The notes: a model not told the origin generated them from the letters alone. A stretch of 64,000 nucleotides of DNA from Bidens hawaiensis (GCA_021521415.1 JAIQDT010007664.1:62001-126000); one strand, 5' to 3'; positions 12,191-24,399 are shown, counted from the stretch's first letter. Made by a program: numbers and translations.

Positions 12191-12452
12191 TGTTTGCGAA
12201 GAATTTCCCAAAATAAATCACCAAAATGCGCGTCACCGAAAAACTCTCTCTAACGTTCTAAAACAACAAAGAGATTTTTCTAAGTGTCGGAATATTATCG
12301 AGTCTCTAGACCCGGCACATAATACCTATGCACATAACATGTTTCGTGTTTCGTTTGTGAATCGTGTGTGACTTTAACAAGTGTTTTTGTGACACATCAC
12401 ATGTGTAAGCAATCATATACTTGTCATGTATTCATAACGTACATTGCTAGCA

Positions 12453-12600
12453 ATTATTCCCCGTAAGGGCATTTTGGTCAACAAATAACAATTAACTAGC
12501 CATTATTCCCCATAAGGGCATTTTGGTCAAATTATGACAATCATCTTGCAATCATTCCCTTCAAGGGCAATTTGGTCAAAACACGATAATAAATTAGCAA
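12453..12600. repeat. 49-bp tandem repeat, three copies, inside the solo LTR
   Basis: Copies start at 12453, 12502 and 12551, each with 'attattcccc.taagggca' or a close variant followed by 'ttttggtcaa'. The period is 49 bp with a few substitutions. Confidence 0.7.
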
Positions 12601-13660
12601 GTATCATATTTCATGCATTTTCACAAAACTCAGCAGCTAGTTTCACCGAGACAGAAATCCTACCAGAAAGATTGTACTATTTTACTGATCATAGCATCTC
12701 AATTAATTTACCAAATATCATCACAAAAGCACATATGTCTTAGGTTTCCAGAACATATTTTATTACATTTTTATTCCTCATAGTTTTCTCACAATCATCA
12801 AATCATTACAGCAAACTCATAACAGTCAAATTTATGCGCAACAGAATGTTATTTGCAATTCCCATTAAACGAAAAATCCAATAAATGCAAGACCACTTGG
12901 TTTTGGTTCCTAACTCAATGAGTCAACTTCCAGAAGTGGAACCAACCCAATTGGTCTCGTAGTTCATGAGATATAACATTTACAACATAACCTAACAGCA
13001 GGTCTAACAGCTCAGCTTTGCACAACGTTTTTGTAAAATCATAAAACTTAACTTCTACTTGTCCAAAAATTACAAGTTTATATTCTTTAGAAACTAGACT
13101 CAGCCTAGTTTACAGTAGTACCAACAATCTCAACCAATTTTCATGTTTACACTTCGTTACAGTCACTTAAACATCAAATACACATTCTGTCCAGAAACTG
13201 TTTGCATCCAAACTCAATATATTAACAACCTATGAACTATCATGTATTCATATGACCCTCTAGACTCCATAAACACCATCCATGCACATCAATTACATAT
13301 TACATACTTGATTAGGGTTTGTGTTTGAACTCAAATCAAAGACACAACAATCAACATGCAACAAGATTCAATCTAGTTATCAAATCATCATTCAATCAAC
13401 CACAATCATATTAGCTATACACACTCATAAAATCGGCTGCTAGGGTTTGTTATTAACCCAACAAACATCAAAATCAAGCAACAAGAATGTAAAGGATGAT
13501 CAATTATACCTTCCTAGCACCTAGTTCTTCAATCAAACACTTGATTTGAGGATTGTATGTGTGTATAAAGTGGACGGCAGCCATGAGGGATGGGGTGAAG
13601 GGTTCCGATCGGGATCTTGGGTTAATAATAATAATAATAGTTAGGGTTAAGTTAATGATA

Positions 13661-13670
13661 TATTTATAGA
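13661..13670 (-). promoter_or_regulatory. TATA box of the solo LTR
   Basis: Minus-strand tctataaata lies about 360 bases from the LTR 5' end (14023), a usual U3 length for these long LTRs. It would drive minus-strand transcription, antisense to the host gag. Confidence 0.4.
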
Positions 13671-16600
13671 CATACAAGTTACACTCAAGTCCCTCTACTT
13701 TCAAGTGTTGTTTTTCTAACTTAACTAACTTAGTTCTTGTTTCTTGTCTAGCATTACACACAATATAATCAAGTAACACATATGTTAACACATAATTATC
13801 ACATAATTATTATGTTGACGTTTTTCGTTTATTCCTCAATCGTTTGCGTCAACTTGTTTGCGTTTCGGTGCAATTCCCGAAAGACTACACATGTAGTAAG
13901 TGTTAAGCGTCATTTAAACCCTAGTTTAAATGTAATGAAGTGTGCATTATAGATTCAATGATCTTAAGTTTGAATTGACGGAGTTGAGTTAACGGAGTTA
14001 ACCAGAAATTGACGATTGTCACAACTGTCTTGTAAATACTTACCAAGGTTGCACATCATGCAACCGCAAAGGAAATTTATGATGCAATTCTTGAAATGTT
14101 TGAGGGTAACACTGAGCTCAAGAACATAAAGAAGCAAAGGCTCAAGCAACAACTTGTGAGGTTTAAGTACAAAGATGGAGAAAGGTTGAAGTCCATCCTT
14201 GAGAGATTCTTGGCAATTGTGAATGACCTTCGAACAACTGACTATGTTATGACTGATTTTGATCTCAATACCAAGCTGCTCAACTCAATGCCTAAGGAAT
14301 GGTATACTGCCTGCAAATTCATCCTCCAAAAGCCCAATTTCAATGATTTGAAAGTGGATGATGTAGTGTGCTTCCTTTAGGCTGCAGAAATTGAAATGAT
14401 TGAAAATGAGATGATCAAAGAAGAAAAGCCATGTTTCAATGTTTCTAATGCATTGATTGCACCCATAGGAAACTTGTCTACCAATAACCAACAGCAAATT
14501 CCCATCATTGAGGAACCAACAAAACATGTTAATGACACACCTAGGTTATTTGTTAGAGGTAGCTCAAGTCAAGGAAATCAGACAAGATATGTCCAACTCA
14601 TTGAAGAAACTGACACTGCCTCAATGGCAGGTGAACATGTTCCATACCATGGTGGAATCATTGGTCAAGCTAATGACACTCAAACATTATTCTCAATGTT
14701 CACACTCAAGATGACTTGGAGCAAATAGATGCTGATGACCTTGAGGATATGGATTTGAAATGGCAAGCTGCAATGCTAGCACTGAGAAGCAAGAGGCTAT
14801 TCAATAGGACTGGTAGATCCTTGGTCTCTGGACCAAATGAAAGGATTGGATTTGACATGTCAAAGGCTATTTGTTACAACTGTCAACAGCCTGGACGTTT
14901 TGCTAGAGAATGTAACCAGCCCAGAAACTTTCAAGCCAATCAGTTTCAAAATCAACAGCCAAGAAACCAAATGCAATATCAATAGAATCAATAGCAAAAT
15001 CAGAATAGAAACAATCACTTCAAGAACAACAACAATCCCAACTTCAACAACAACAGTCCCAATTTTAACAACTTTCAACAGTCCCAAATGATACATAAAC
15101 AAGTTGTTCCTAAAAATCAAAACTACCAAGGAAACCAATTCCCTCAAGCTGCTCAAAACAACCTCAACAGACCCAATCAAACTCAACCAAGAAATCAAGG
15201 GAATGTAGCTGTTGTTGCACAACAAGACTGTGATTTTGACTGGAGTAATCATGAAGATGACATCAAATCTGCTAATGTTGCATTCATGGCAAAGATTGAG
15301 AATGAGGTTGGAACATCATCTTCTCAGGTACAATCATCTATCACTGACTTACATGAAACAATTACTGCTTTGAATATGAAAATAGGCAAGCTAGAGAGTG
15401 AGTGTTTCAGAAAACAAAGCATCATAAATGGGTATAAAGCAAGTGATGTTGTTAGTGAAGAGAAGATCAGAAGTTTAGAATATGATTATGTGAGTAGCTA
15501 CAGAGATCAACAAAGGTATTGCACTGAAATTGAAGGGTTAAAGAAGATGTTGATTGAAGAAAAGGTGAAGAACACAAAGATGGAAACTAATAATGAGTTT
15601 TTAAAGAATTTGGTCTCCACTGGAAACAAATGTGGGATTCTGAACCAAATTAGTGAGAAAGACAAGTATAAAGCAGTTCCACCTCCATTCAATAACAACT
15701 TTTTTACCTAAAGTTGACAAAGAAAAGAGGGATAGTTATCTCAAGCAGTTTAGAGAAGTGTTTGAAGACAAAGAGGAGTTTGTTGATCTATATAAGAAGG
15801 TTGAGGTAAATGAAATGGGAGAATATGTTGTGAAGGAAGAAGTGAAAGAAGACAAGTCAATTGGAATTCAAGTATCTGAAGATGAATTTGACTCTGAAAA
15901 TCTAAATGCTGATGATTTAAGTGATTTGAGTGATCAAATCACTGATGAAGAAATTAAAGCTGCTGAAAGAGGTAGAAGGTACAAGAAACCAGATTCAATT
16001 GAAAAGCTGCCACAACTGCCACCAGTGACACCAAAGATGAAGAAAATGAATGAAAGACTTAGAAAAGAACATGTGTCTTTTGATATATGTGAAAGGTCTA
16101 AAGCCAGATATAATGCAATAAGACCCCCAAGCAAGGCAATGCTGCAAAGAATCAAAGACAACAACAAGAAGAAAGTGGCTGAAACAGCTGTATGTGAAAA
16201 CTTCATTCCAATTTACCCAATATTTTCAAGTCATGAAGTATTTGACATTGGGGAAGTGGAAACCTAGATGAAGAGCCCATGAATATGAAGAAGATTGTTT
16301 TTGTCAAGGGAAAGGTTGAAAGGAATGATATCAAGATTGATGAATTTGTTCATTTCTCAATTGACTTTGATGGTCTGAAGACTCAAAAGACACTTGGAGT
16401 TGATCCACCAAGATCAAGTGAAAGGTTTAAGAAAGGTGCTGACCATGAAAAATTTAAAGGAAAAGTGTGGTGCAAAAGATGTGATGAGTATGGTCATCAC
16501 ACTGACACATGCAATGATAGACTCAACTTTAAACCTTTCCATGTTCCTAATGAAACAAAGTTTGGACAAAACTTTGTTCTCTATAAATTGAAATATGAAG

Positions 16601-16779
16601 AATACTTGGGAAATGGGAAAGTAAGTGAAAAGGGGAAGAAGAATGAGTCTGATCAGTCAGTTGCAAAAGAGAAGAAGGCTGAAGTAAAATTGAGAAAACC
16701 ATTTGGTAAGCAAAACAGAAGAAACAAATCTCCTTAGAAGACTGAGTTTGTGAAGAAGAAGAATTTTCAACCGTTGTGC

Positions 16780-17750
16780 ATCATTCCCAACAATGACACA
16801 AAATCTGTTAAGTCTGATGATTCTTAAGGATCTTCAAACAGTCAAAAGAAGAGAAACAAGGTTGTTCTTCCAGAAAGAAACCTACTGAATTAACTGGAGA
16901 TGAGAAATTCTTGCTAAAACATGGTTATGAACCTCACGGTTTCCTATGGAAACCTAAAATTGAAAACAAAGAGGAGACATGTATGGGTGTGAGAGACTTT
17001 TCAAGCAAGAAAGACTATGTTATTCATGAAAATAACATTGAAGGTTCTGAATATGAGAGCACAACTTCATTTGTGAAAACTCCAAGAGAGTGTGGATATG
17101 AAACTGATGATTCAGATCACATAGAAATCACTCATGAAGACCCTGAACCCATATCACTCACTCCTATTGCTGCCATGGAAGTTGAATCTGATGATTTGCA
17201 AGTTGAAGTAGCTTGCACTTCATCATCAAAATAATCACTTTCTTTGTATTGTGCAGGAACAACCCACTACACTGAATGAAGTATGGTATTTGGACAGTGG
17301 ATGTTCTAGGCACATGACTTGTGATAAGAGGTCCCTTGTCAACTATGAAGAGAAGTTTGAGGGACCAGTGGCATTTGGAAGTGATGAAAATGGAGGAAAA
17401 ATTGTTGGAAAATGAATTTTGACTAATGGCAAAGTTACTTTTGACAATGTGGTCTATGTTGAAGGGCTTCAATATAATCTTTTAAGCATATCCCATATGT
17501 GTGATAAATGTTACAAAGTTGGCTTTGAATCCTTTGATGATTCTCACTGTTTCATCTTAAGGCCTGAGTATGTTATTCCACCTGACATGATCATGATGAT
17601 AGCCCCAAGAAATGGAAATTTGTTTGAACTAAACATGAAGGATGTTGTTTCTAGGGGTGGCACTTGCTTTGTTTCTAGCCACTGAAAATGAGTCAAAATT
17701 GGGGCATAGGAAACTCTGCCATGTCAATCTGAAGAAAATGAGCAAATTTG
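16780..17750 (+). pseudogene. SIRE element A: linker, aspartic protease, GAG-pre-integrase
   Basis: This is the start of pol after gag. A hydrophilic linker with the family word LLKHGYEPHGFLWKP (about 16905-16950) leads to the protease active-site D-S-G at 17293-17301, followed by CSRHMTCDKRSL. The GAG-pre-integrase part (17419-17685; NLLSISHMCDKCYKVGF, APRNGNLFELNMKD) is followed by the H-X4-H of the integrase zinc finger (HRKLCH, near 17705). The protease matures gag-pol. Stops and shifts (for example TAA at 17232-17234, TGA at 17413-17415, shifts near 17683 and 17745) make it non-functional. Fragment D (1766-3137) is the nearest relative in the window. Confidence 0.85.
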
Positions 17751-18680
17751 GCAAAGGGAGATCATGTCATTGGCTTACCCACAAGAGAGTTTAAATTGGA
17801 TGACAATTGTGTCTCTTGTCAGATTGGAAAGCAACACAAGTCTTCTCACAAGACTGAACTCATCAACTCAATTGATCAAGTGCTTGAAATGCTTCACATG
17901 GATCTCTTTGGTCATGTGAGTGTACCAAGCATTGGAAAGAAAAGATACTGTCTTGTGACCATTGATGATTATTCAAGATATACTTGGGTTTATTTCCTAA
18001 GTACCAAGGATGAGGCTGCTGAATTCATTATAAACTGTGTTAACAGAGTGGAGAATAAACTGAATAAAAGGGTTAAGGTGTTGAGAAGTGACAATGGTAC
18101 TGAGTTCAAGAATGGAGTGATTGGAGAATTTTGCAACAACAAAGGAATACTTCAACAATTCTCAGCTCCTAGAACTCCTGAACAAAATGGTGTTGTTGAG
18201 AGAAGAAATAGAACACTTATTGAAGCAGCAAGAACCATGCTTGCTGATGCTAATTTACCTGTCACATTTTGGGCAGAAGCAGTTAACACAGCATGCTATG
18301 TTCAGAACAGAGTACTGATAAACAAAAGTCACAACAAGACACCATATGAAATATTCTACAACAGAAAACCCTATATCAAGTTTTTAAAAGCATTTGGATG
18401 CAAATGTTCTCTGTTGAACAAAAAGGATTACTTGAACAAGTTTCAACCTAAGTCCTTAGACTGTTTCTTTGTAGGCTATTCACACAGTCAAATGCCTACA
18501 GAGTGTATGTGAAAGATAATTTACTTGTAATTGAATCCTCGGATGTGGTTTTCAATGAAAACCAATTCAACACAGTTGATGGTGCATCATGGTTATTTGA
18601 TTTTGAGAAGTTGATAAAGTCTTTCAAGATATATCTTGAAGACTATAATGAAACCTTTCTGAAAAACCAATGTGATTAAA
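17748..18680 (+). pseudogene. SIRE element A: integrase
   Basis: The open frame 17748-18512 (254 codons) covers the second half of the zinc finger (C-V-S-C at codons 21-24) and the rve catalytic core, with the DD35E triad visible as D52 (LHMDLFG), D115 (LRSDNGTEF) and E151 (NGVVERRNR). The copia-type C-terminal words FWAEAVNTACYVQNR and FLKAFGCKC follow. It shifts frame at about 18495; the usual continuation (YRVYVKDN, then VIESSDVVFNE) appears in another frame up to about 18580. Integrase before RT in the order of domains is diagnostic for Ty1/copia. The catalytic residues are intact, yet the frame is separated from protease and RT by shifts. Confidence 0.9.
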
Positions 18681-18683
18681 GAG

Positions 18684-20473
18684 TCAAAACAAAAGGGGGT
18701 GGATTTGGAAAAGCTGTGGAAAAAGATTGCAAGAAAAGAAAAGGAATATACATTCATAAAGAACTCCTCTAGGACAGATGTTGATCAAGCATAAGATGAC
18801 AATCAAGTGAACAATGAAAGTCATGTACAACATCAAGCAAATGATATTCAATACAATCAAGAAATGCAAAATGATCAAGTACAAGATGAGGAGGATCCAA
18901 GCAATCAAGTGAAGAAGCAACTGCTACAAGATCAAGGTTTCAAGACTTGTTTGAAGAACTGAGATCAGGAAACAATGGTGCATCCACCTCAGGTCAGTTC
19001 AATGAGGAGACACAGCAGTTGATGATTCTTTACCTGATTTGAGCATTGAAGATCTAAAACTCAATGATTCAAATCTTGACACAACTGTGTCTACTAATGC
19101 GATTATTCAAACCCCCTATGTTGAAAAGAATCATCCAACTGAAGACATCATTGGCAATATACATGAAAGGGTCACAAGAAGGAGGTCTTTGCACCTGTTG
19201 CAAGACTGGAAGCAATAAGGATCTTTTTAGCCTATGCTGCCTCAAAGAACATCAGGGTATTCCAGCTTGATGTCAAATCTGTCTTCCTAAATGGAAAGAT
19301 TGAAGAGGAGGTTTATGTTTCTCAACCACCAGGTTTTGAGGATCCTATCTATCTTAACAGGGTGTATAAACTGAATAAAGCCCTGTATGGATTGCATCAG
19401 GCCCCTAGAGCATGGTATGATGAACTGTCAAACCACCTACTTGAAAATGGTTTCCAAAGGGGAGCTATTAACAAGACCCTCTTTTAGAAGAAGAAAGGAA
19501 GAGATTTGCTCTTGTTACTAGTCTATGTGGATGACATTATATTTGGGTCAACCAATGAAAAGATGTGTATGGAGTTTGAAGAGGTGATGAAATCCAAGTA
19601 TAGCATGAGTTCAATGGGAGAAATGAACTTCTTCCTAGGCCTACAAGTTCAGCAAAAGGCTGATGGGATTTTCATTTACCAGTCTAAGTATGTAGAGGAC
19701 ATACTTGACAAGTTCAAGTGCAATGATTTAAAGACAGCTTCAACTCCAATGGATTCAAAAGAAAATATGGTAGCTGATGAAAAGGGGGAGCCAGTGGATG
19801 AACATGAATACAGAGCAAGAATTGGATCACTGATGTATCTAACTTCTACGAGACCAGATATCATGTTTGCAGTTTGTGTTTGTGCTAGATTTCACTCAAG
19901 CCCTAGGTCTCCCACATGAATGCTGTGAAGAGGATCTTTAAATATTTGAAGGGAAGACCTGACTTGGGAATTTGGTATCCAAAGAACCAGTCTTTTGACC
20001 TGACAGCCTACACAGACAGTGATTATGATGGATGCAACATAAGCAGGAAGTCAACATCAGGGAGATGTCAATTTTTGGGTGACAGATTGGTGTCATGGCA
20101 ATGCAAGAAGCAGACAACTGTCTCAATCTCAACTGCAGAAGCTGAATACATTGCTACATCTTCCTGCTGTGCACAAGTCCTCTGGATCCAAAATCAGATG
20201 CTGGACTATGGTTTGAACTTTCTTAAAACCCCTATTTACATTGATAACACTGCTGCATCTTTCATTGTTAAGAATCCTGTGCAACATTCCAAAACCAAGC
20301 AGATTGAAATCAGACATCAATTCATAAGAGATTGTAGTGAAAAAGGTTTAATTGAAGTAACCAGAGTTGATATAAGTGATAATGTGGCTGACATATTTTC
20401 AAAACCACTTGGTAGAACCAGGTTCAACTTTCTTCTGAAAGCCCTGGGAATGATCAACTCTAATGAAGTCTGA
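18684..20473 (+). pseudogene. SIRE element A: reverse transcriptase and RNase H
   Basis: A degraded linker (18684-19200) is followed by RT. Visible in order: FQLDVKS (19260-19280), [20 protein letters not shown] (about 19365-19425), the catalytic YVDD at 19524-19535, then FFLGLQVQQ and YEYRARIGSLMYL-like words. The RNase H frame 19916-20473 starts MNAVKRIFKYLKGRP and contains AYTDSDYDG, SISTAEAEYIA and the terminal ADIFSKPL typical of copia. Breaks: in-frame TAG at 19485-19487, and a one-base shift at 19916 between RT and RNase H. The end at 20473 is the natural pol C-terminus; the extra ORF lies 3 kb further on. Confidence 0.9.
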
Positions 20474-22314
20474 TTGATGATGTGTGCTTGACTGTGCAAA
20501 CTGACTATCTTTTCAGAGTTTTGATTGAATGTTGTTTGTGTGCATATGATTGAATAGAATACTGTCATGATTAACTGATATGTGCTTTAGTTGACTATGT
20601 GTGCAAAGTTTGGTATCATTGTTGCTTATGCATGCTTATCAGTTGATGTGTGTATGTGATGTCATGATGAGTGCTCTTGATTTGAATTACTTGATAGTGT
20701 AAGCATATCTGACATCACTGATTAATTGCTTGATTATATGTATTATCTTATCATTTGATATTATTAGGATAGGCTAGACCTTGAATGTTAGTACTGTCTA
20801 CTTGTCTTGATGATGTTATGTATGATTAAGATTTGAATATGTTACAACTGTTTGTGTCAAAATGAGTGTTTATGTCAAAATTAAAATGATAAAATGAATT
20901 TTCCAATGAATTTTACATAATCACACTATTTTGGTCAAATCATGAGCAAGTTGTTTATGGTGCAGAGATATGATAAGACTATTCAGTTCAAGCTTTATAG
21001 AAACTTAAAAGAAGGTTTTTAATGAAAAGTCTCAATTAGTTATTCTTGCTGAAAATTATGTCATTTGCTTAGTTGGAAGGACATACACTTGTGTATGCGT
21101 GGTCCTATAATCTGTATAGATTTAAAGGATAGCCATTAACCAGAAAACTGAAAGCATTTGGGGGCAGTTATAACTTGTTTTCTATTCCTTTACTTAAAAC
21201 TATGTCAATAGCTCTGACCTTGAAAGGACATATATTCACATGTATGTTTGGTCCTGTTGACTACTTGTGGTCAAACAGGATAGCCATTTACCTGCCAATT
21301 AAGATAAATTGGGGTGACTGAATATTAAACTGAATTTTAATATGGGAAATGATAGTACATTGACTACTTAGCCAATCATATGGATTTAATAGGCTAAAAA
21401 GGCTTTTAGTACAGTCATTAACATATATGGTTGCTTTCTCATGATGTGTAAAATCTAAGGTGATATAAACATAATGAATATGCTAATCTTAATGTGGAGA
21501 TGCATAGTTTTCTTTGCATCTCTCAAGATAAATCTCTCCAAATGATAGGCAGAAAAGTGATTACCCAGTCATACACGAGCCTGTTGTTATCTGGTCAACC
21601 CAAAAATGAAACAACTTTATATATGACAAAGAACTTGCTTAAGAAAATTTGAGAAAATATCAAAAACAAGGGGCAGAATATATCAACCAAAAGTTAATAA
21701 GTGTTTTAAATATTTTATCAAACAAAGAGGGTTTCAACTACGAACTACAGAGATGTTGACATAATCTGTCTCATCTTGAATGAAAGGCTTGTAAGTCCGG
21801 ATGGCATGTAAGTCCACTGTTCAGCCTCTATATATGTTTGAAAATCAAAATACAAAAAGATTCAATAAGTTCCGTCATACAAAAACAAAATTTTGACCAA
21901 ATAGCAGGAGGTTGGAGTCAAACTGGGGTGATCTGGGGAAAGCCAAATAAGCTTTGAGAAGAGATATGAGGCATCATAGCATAGTGTTGACCCTTTCTAA
22001 ATTATGCTTAATTGAATCTAAATAATATCACCAAAGAGATGAAATTCATGCTAAGTTTATACCTGCTGTTAACATGTCTACTGTCATAATAATAATGCTG
22101 AGAATGAAGTATTGAGAAAGCTACTTAGTCAATATGATCACATTCTTGAGATCTTTTCAGTTAAAGAAAGAAATTGTTTTGAAGAGAAACATGACAGAAA
22201 TTTGATCTCTAAATGCACCATTTGCTCTTAAACAATGATATTAAATGAAATTTAAAGTTGATATTTGGTTTAAGTCAAAAAAAAGTTGCATTTTGCCTCA
22301 AAAAGGTTGAATAA
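20474..22314 (+). other. SIRE element A spacer after pol (non-coding)
   Basis: AT-rich, with no coding frame worth calling. The part from 21440 on has a reverse-complement counterpart at 10191-11058. Two related hairpin-forming repeats are at 21079-21105 and 21226-21254 (separate entry). Such long spacers between pol and the extra ORF are seen in SIRE-type elements; here it would form the upstream region of the extra ORF. Confidence 0.6.
21079..21254 (+). repeat. Two diverged copies of a hairpin-forming GGACAT...GGTCC repeat
   Basis: Copy 1 (21079-21105) reads GGACATACAC-TT-GTGTATGCGTGGTCC and can fold with the ACATACAC-type arm against GTGTATG plus GGAC against GTCC. Copy 2 (21226-21254) reads GGACATATA...TGTATGTTTGGTCC. 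Each is followed 30-45 bases later by 'ggatagccatt'. This is a direct repeat about 147 bases apart with conserved folding potential. Confidence 0.5.
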
Positions 22315-23080
22315 GTATTTTCGGGCAAGGTTTGATGTTTTTCTAACCTTCCCGAACACAAAACAGTTGAATATGTATTATTCGGTAAGGTTTGATGTTT
22401 TATAACCTTTCCGAGCAAGCTTAGCCATGTTGGTCTAAGTTTATGATTTTCGGGCATGATTTGGAGTGTTTACACTTCCTGGGTAGAGTATACTTAACAC
22501 TTCAATTTCCCGAGCAAGCCTGAAGTCCATGAATATGTGAACAAACAAGCTTTTAACAAGATATTTCTTGTTCCGAGCAAGCTTTGCATCTTATATGCTG
22601 CATATGATCTACCGAGCAAGCTCTGTAAACTTAACTTTAGTATACCGAGCAAGCTGTATGATTAGTTTGAATATGTTCTTTCTTTGAAATTACAAGTGTT
22701 TCCGGGAAAACCTTGATTTTCCGGGCACACTTTATATTTCGGGCAAACTTTGAATGTTCAAATGTTCCCCTAATATACTTGGGTAATTTCGCTGATTTTC
22801 GAGTATACTTTGTGCTATGCAATCTCTAGCACACTTTGTATTCTTTTTCGGGCATACTTTGCATCGAAGTATACTTTACTGATTACTTGTGAATTGTAAT
22901 TGACCGAGTAAGGTTAGTGATTAAGTGAATTATCCGAGCAAGGTAGGTAAATTAGATGTATGTTATATGGGCATCTTAGTTGATTCCTAGCAAGGTTGCA
23001 TGCTTGATGTTTAATACTTGATTAATTTTTCTTGTGATTTAGTTCTCAAGCAATCTTGTATTTTGAGTAAGCTTCCTTCA
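22315..23080 (+). repeat. Degenerate CCGAGCAAGCTTTG-like motif array, element A
   Basis: More than 20 variants in 760 bases: for example ttccgagcaagctttgc (22569), taccgagcaagctctg (22611), accgagcaagctg (22644), ttcgggcaaactttg (22738) and ttcgggcatactttgc (22847). A rough consensus is YCGRGYAWRSTTTG. Spacing is irregular (20-60 bases). It sits just upstream of the extra ORF, the same place as in the minus-strand element (9010-10190). Confidence 0.75.
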
Positions 23081-23514
23081 TTTCACTTTATTCCTAAAAA
23101 TACTTTACCTTTAAATACTTTACCATTTCTGGAAATACTCAAAACCAACCATCCCTTAAGTAGATAAGGAATTTATGAGCTAAAAGACAAAACACTTTTT
23201 AAGATTCTCTCTTTACCTGGCGTGCAAAAGAAAAGTAGAATCAAAAGAACTTTATCTACAACTTTTTCTGCCAAAATTGCAGACATGTACTTTGATTTTG
23301 GCTTAACTGCTATTAAAAGGATATATTGTTCTGATTTGAAACTTCACATTTTAAGAATTACTCACATTTCTATTGATTGTTTAGGTTTCAAAATCATTCA
23401 AGACAACGGTTTGAATCGAAATATTCTTTATACCTTAATCTTTATTCTCCACTTTTATTCACTGCCTTATAGATCTGACTAACAATTGTGTTCATTATTA
23501 CAGAAAAATCAGAA
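23081..23514 (+). other. Region before the extra ORF of element A
   Basis: No recognisable coding sequence; the small frame 23222-23482 matches nothing I know. A pyrimidine-rich acceptor-like TTCATTATTACAG ends at about 23503, eleven bases before the ATG of the extra ORF. This parallels the spliced leader predicted for the minus-strand copy. No good TATA box is seen. Confidence 0.35.
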
Positions 23515-24043
23515 ATGGATCCAAGTCAAAGTGATTTCAATTCCTACAACCATCATCTTTCTGAAGAACTAAAGAAGGTATTGAAACGCGTTCAAACCCT
23601 AATGTATGAGGTTGAGAAGACCTCAGCTTCCCCAAAACAGGGGATAAATCACTAAACCAGGGGGAGAATTCGTTAAAGCTTCTTTTAATTTATGAAGAAA
23701 GTAGTTCAGATGCTGAAACTGATAACATTCCAGAAGATGAAAAGGAAGAACTTGAGGAAAGAAAGAAACTAAATGGAAAAGAAATTGCTCTAGAGGATGA
23801 TAAAATTCAGACTTTCAATTCTCAAAAGGAGAATACAATGGACTTAGATATGGATGAATCTGAATCAGAAGTCGAAAGAGTCTATTTGCAAAGAATGACA
23901 GAAATTTATGACAGAGAATTTCTAAATCAAATGATGTCATATAAAGATTTTGAAGAACAAGAAAGTTTAATGAAACTATTTGAAGATGAGAAGAAATCAA
24001 GGGATGAATTGAAAAATGAAAATCAGAAGGAGGTCCCACAAGA
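23515..24043 (+). pseudogene. SIRE element A extra ORF, first part (up to CACTA insertion)
   Basis: The frame starts MDPSQSDFNSYNHHLSEELK. It then matches the minus-strand copy around 6910-7100, including the shared nucleotide block 'gaggttgagaagacctcagct' and a following 'gggggagaa'. A stop follows near 23653; an acidic coiled-coil-like stretch continues at 23838-24043 (MDLDMDESESEVERVYLQ and onward). The N-terminal 400-500 residues present in the other copy are absent, so this is either a shorter variant or a deletion. A CACTA transposon interrupts it at 24044; reading continues at 56549 with one copy of AGA removed. Function unknown. Confidence 0.6.
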
Positions 24044-24059
24044 CACTACAAACAAAATG

Positions 24060-24345
24060 CCATTTAGTGGCATACGTTTTTAATGACATTTAGATTTTGT
24101 GCCATTATTTTTGATTTTCATGACACTTTGTGTATGTCACATTTTCTTAGCATGTACTTTTAGGGACATTTAGAATTTGTGCCACTAAAATTTAGTTTTA
24201 ATGGCACTATGTGTATGCCACATTTGCTTGTCACACACTTTTAGTGTCATTTAGTATTTATGTCACTAAAATTTTAGTATTTAAAAGCACCTTGCGTATG
24301 CCATGTTTTCCTGACATTATTTATAATGGCATTTAGCATTTGTGT
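24060..24345. repeat. CACTA left subterminal repeats
   Basis: Repeated short words such as tagtggcat, atgacattta, gtgccactaaaa and tatgccac occur about every 20-25 bases in both orientations. They mirror the right end at 56205-56530. Confidence 0.75.
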
Positions 24346-24399
24346 CATGTAGATTTATGTTTTTAATGTTACTTTCTGTGATTTAATCAATTATAGACT

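Larger units (their letters stand above)
11368..14023 (-). mobile_element. Solo LTR of a Tekay-like Ty3/gypsy element, target repeat ACTGT
   Basis: A 2656-bp block begins TGTCACACC and ends GTCACA, flanked on both sides by the 5-bp repeat ACTGT (11363-11367 and 14024-14028). Orientation is minus: read that way it starts TGTGACAATCG, has a TATA box near 13661-13670, the conserved LTR module at 12190-11642, and ends ...ttacgcttccgc...gggtgtgaca, as in the LTR ending at 63263. No internal region remains, so it arose by LTR-LTR recombination. It interrupts gag of element A; the reading frame resumes at the right flank with one base apparently missing from an A-run. Confidence 0.9.
11059..16737 (+). 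pseudogene. SIRE-type Ty1/copia gag of element A, split by a solo LTR
   Basis: Gag forms the virus-like particle. The ATG at 11131 opens a frame starting MAGLEEQEVS, interrupted at 11367 by a solo LTR and resuming at 14029. The copia gag (UBN2-like) core is at 14029-14380. A first zinc knuckle at 14872-14913 has its His replaced by Arg (CYNCQQPGRF). Asn/Gln-rich sequence follows (14914-15200), then a coiled-coil stretch (15300-15640), an acidic segment (15780-16000) and a second, intact CCHC knuckle at 16471-16512. Breaks include a TGA at about 11277, a TAG at about 14378, a shift near 14715, a TAG at about 14983 and a shift near 15700. The 72 bases before the ATG look like leader; no PBS or 5' LTR precedes them. 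Confidence 0.8.
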
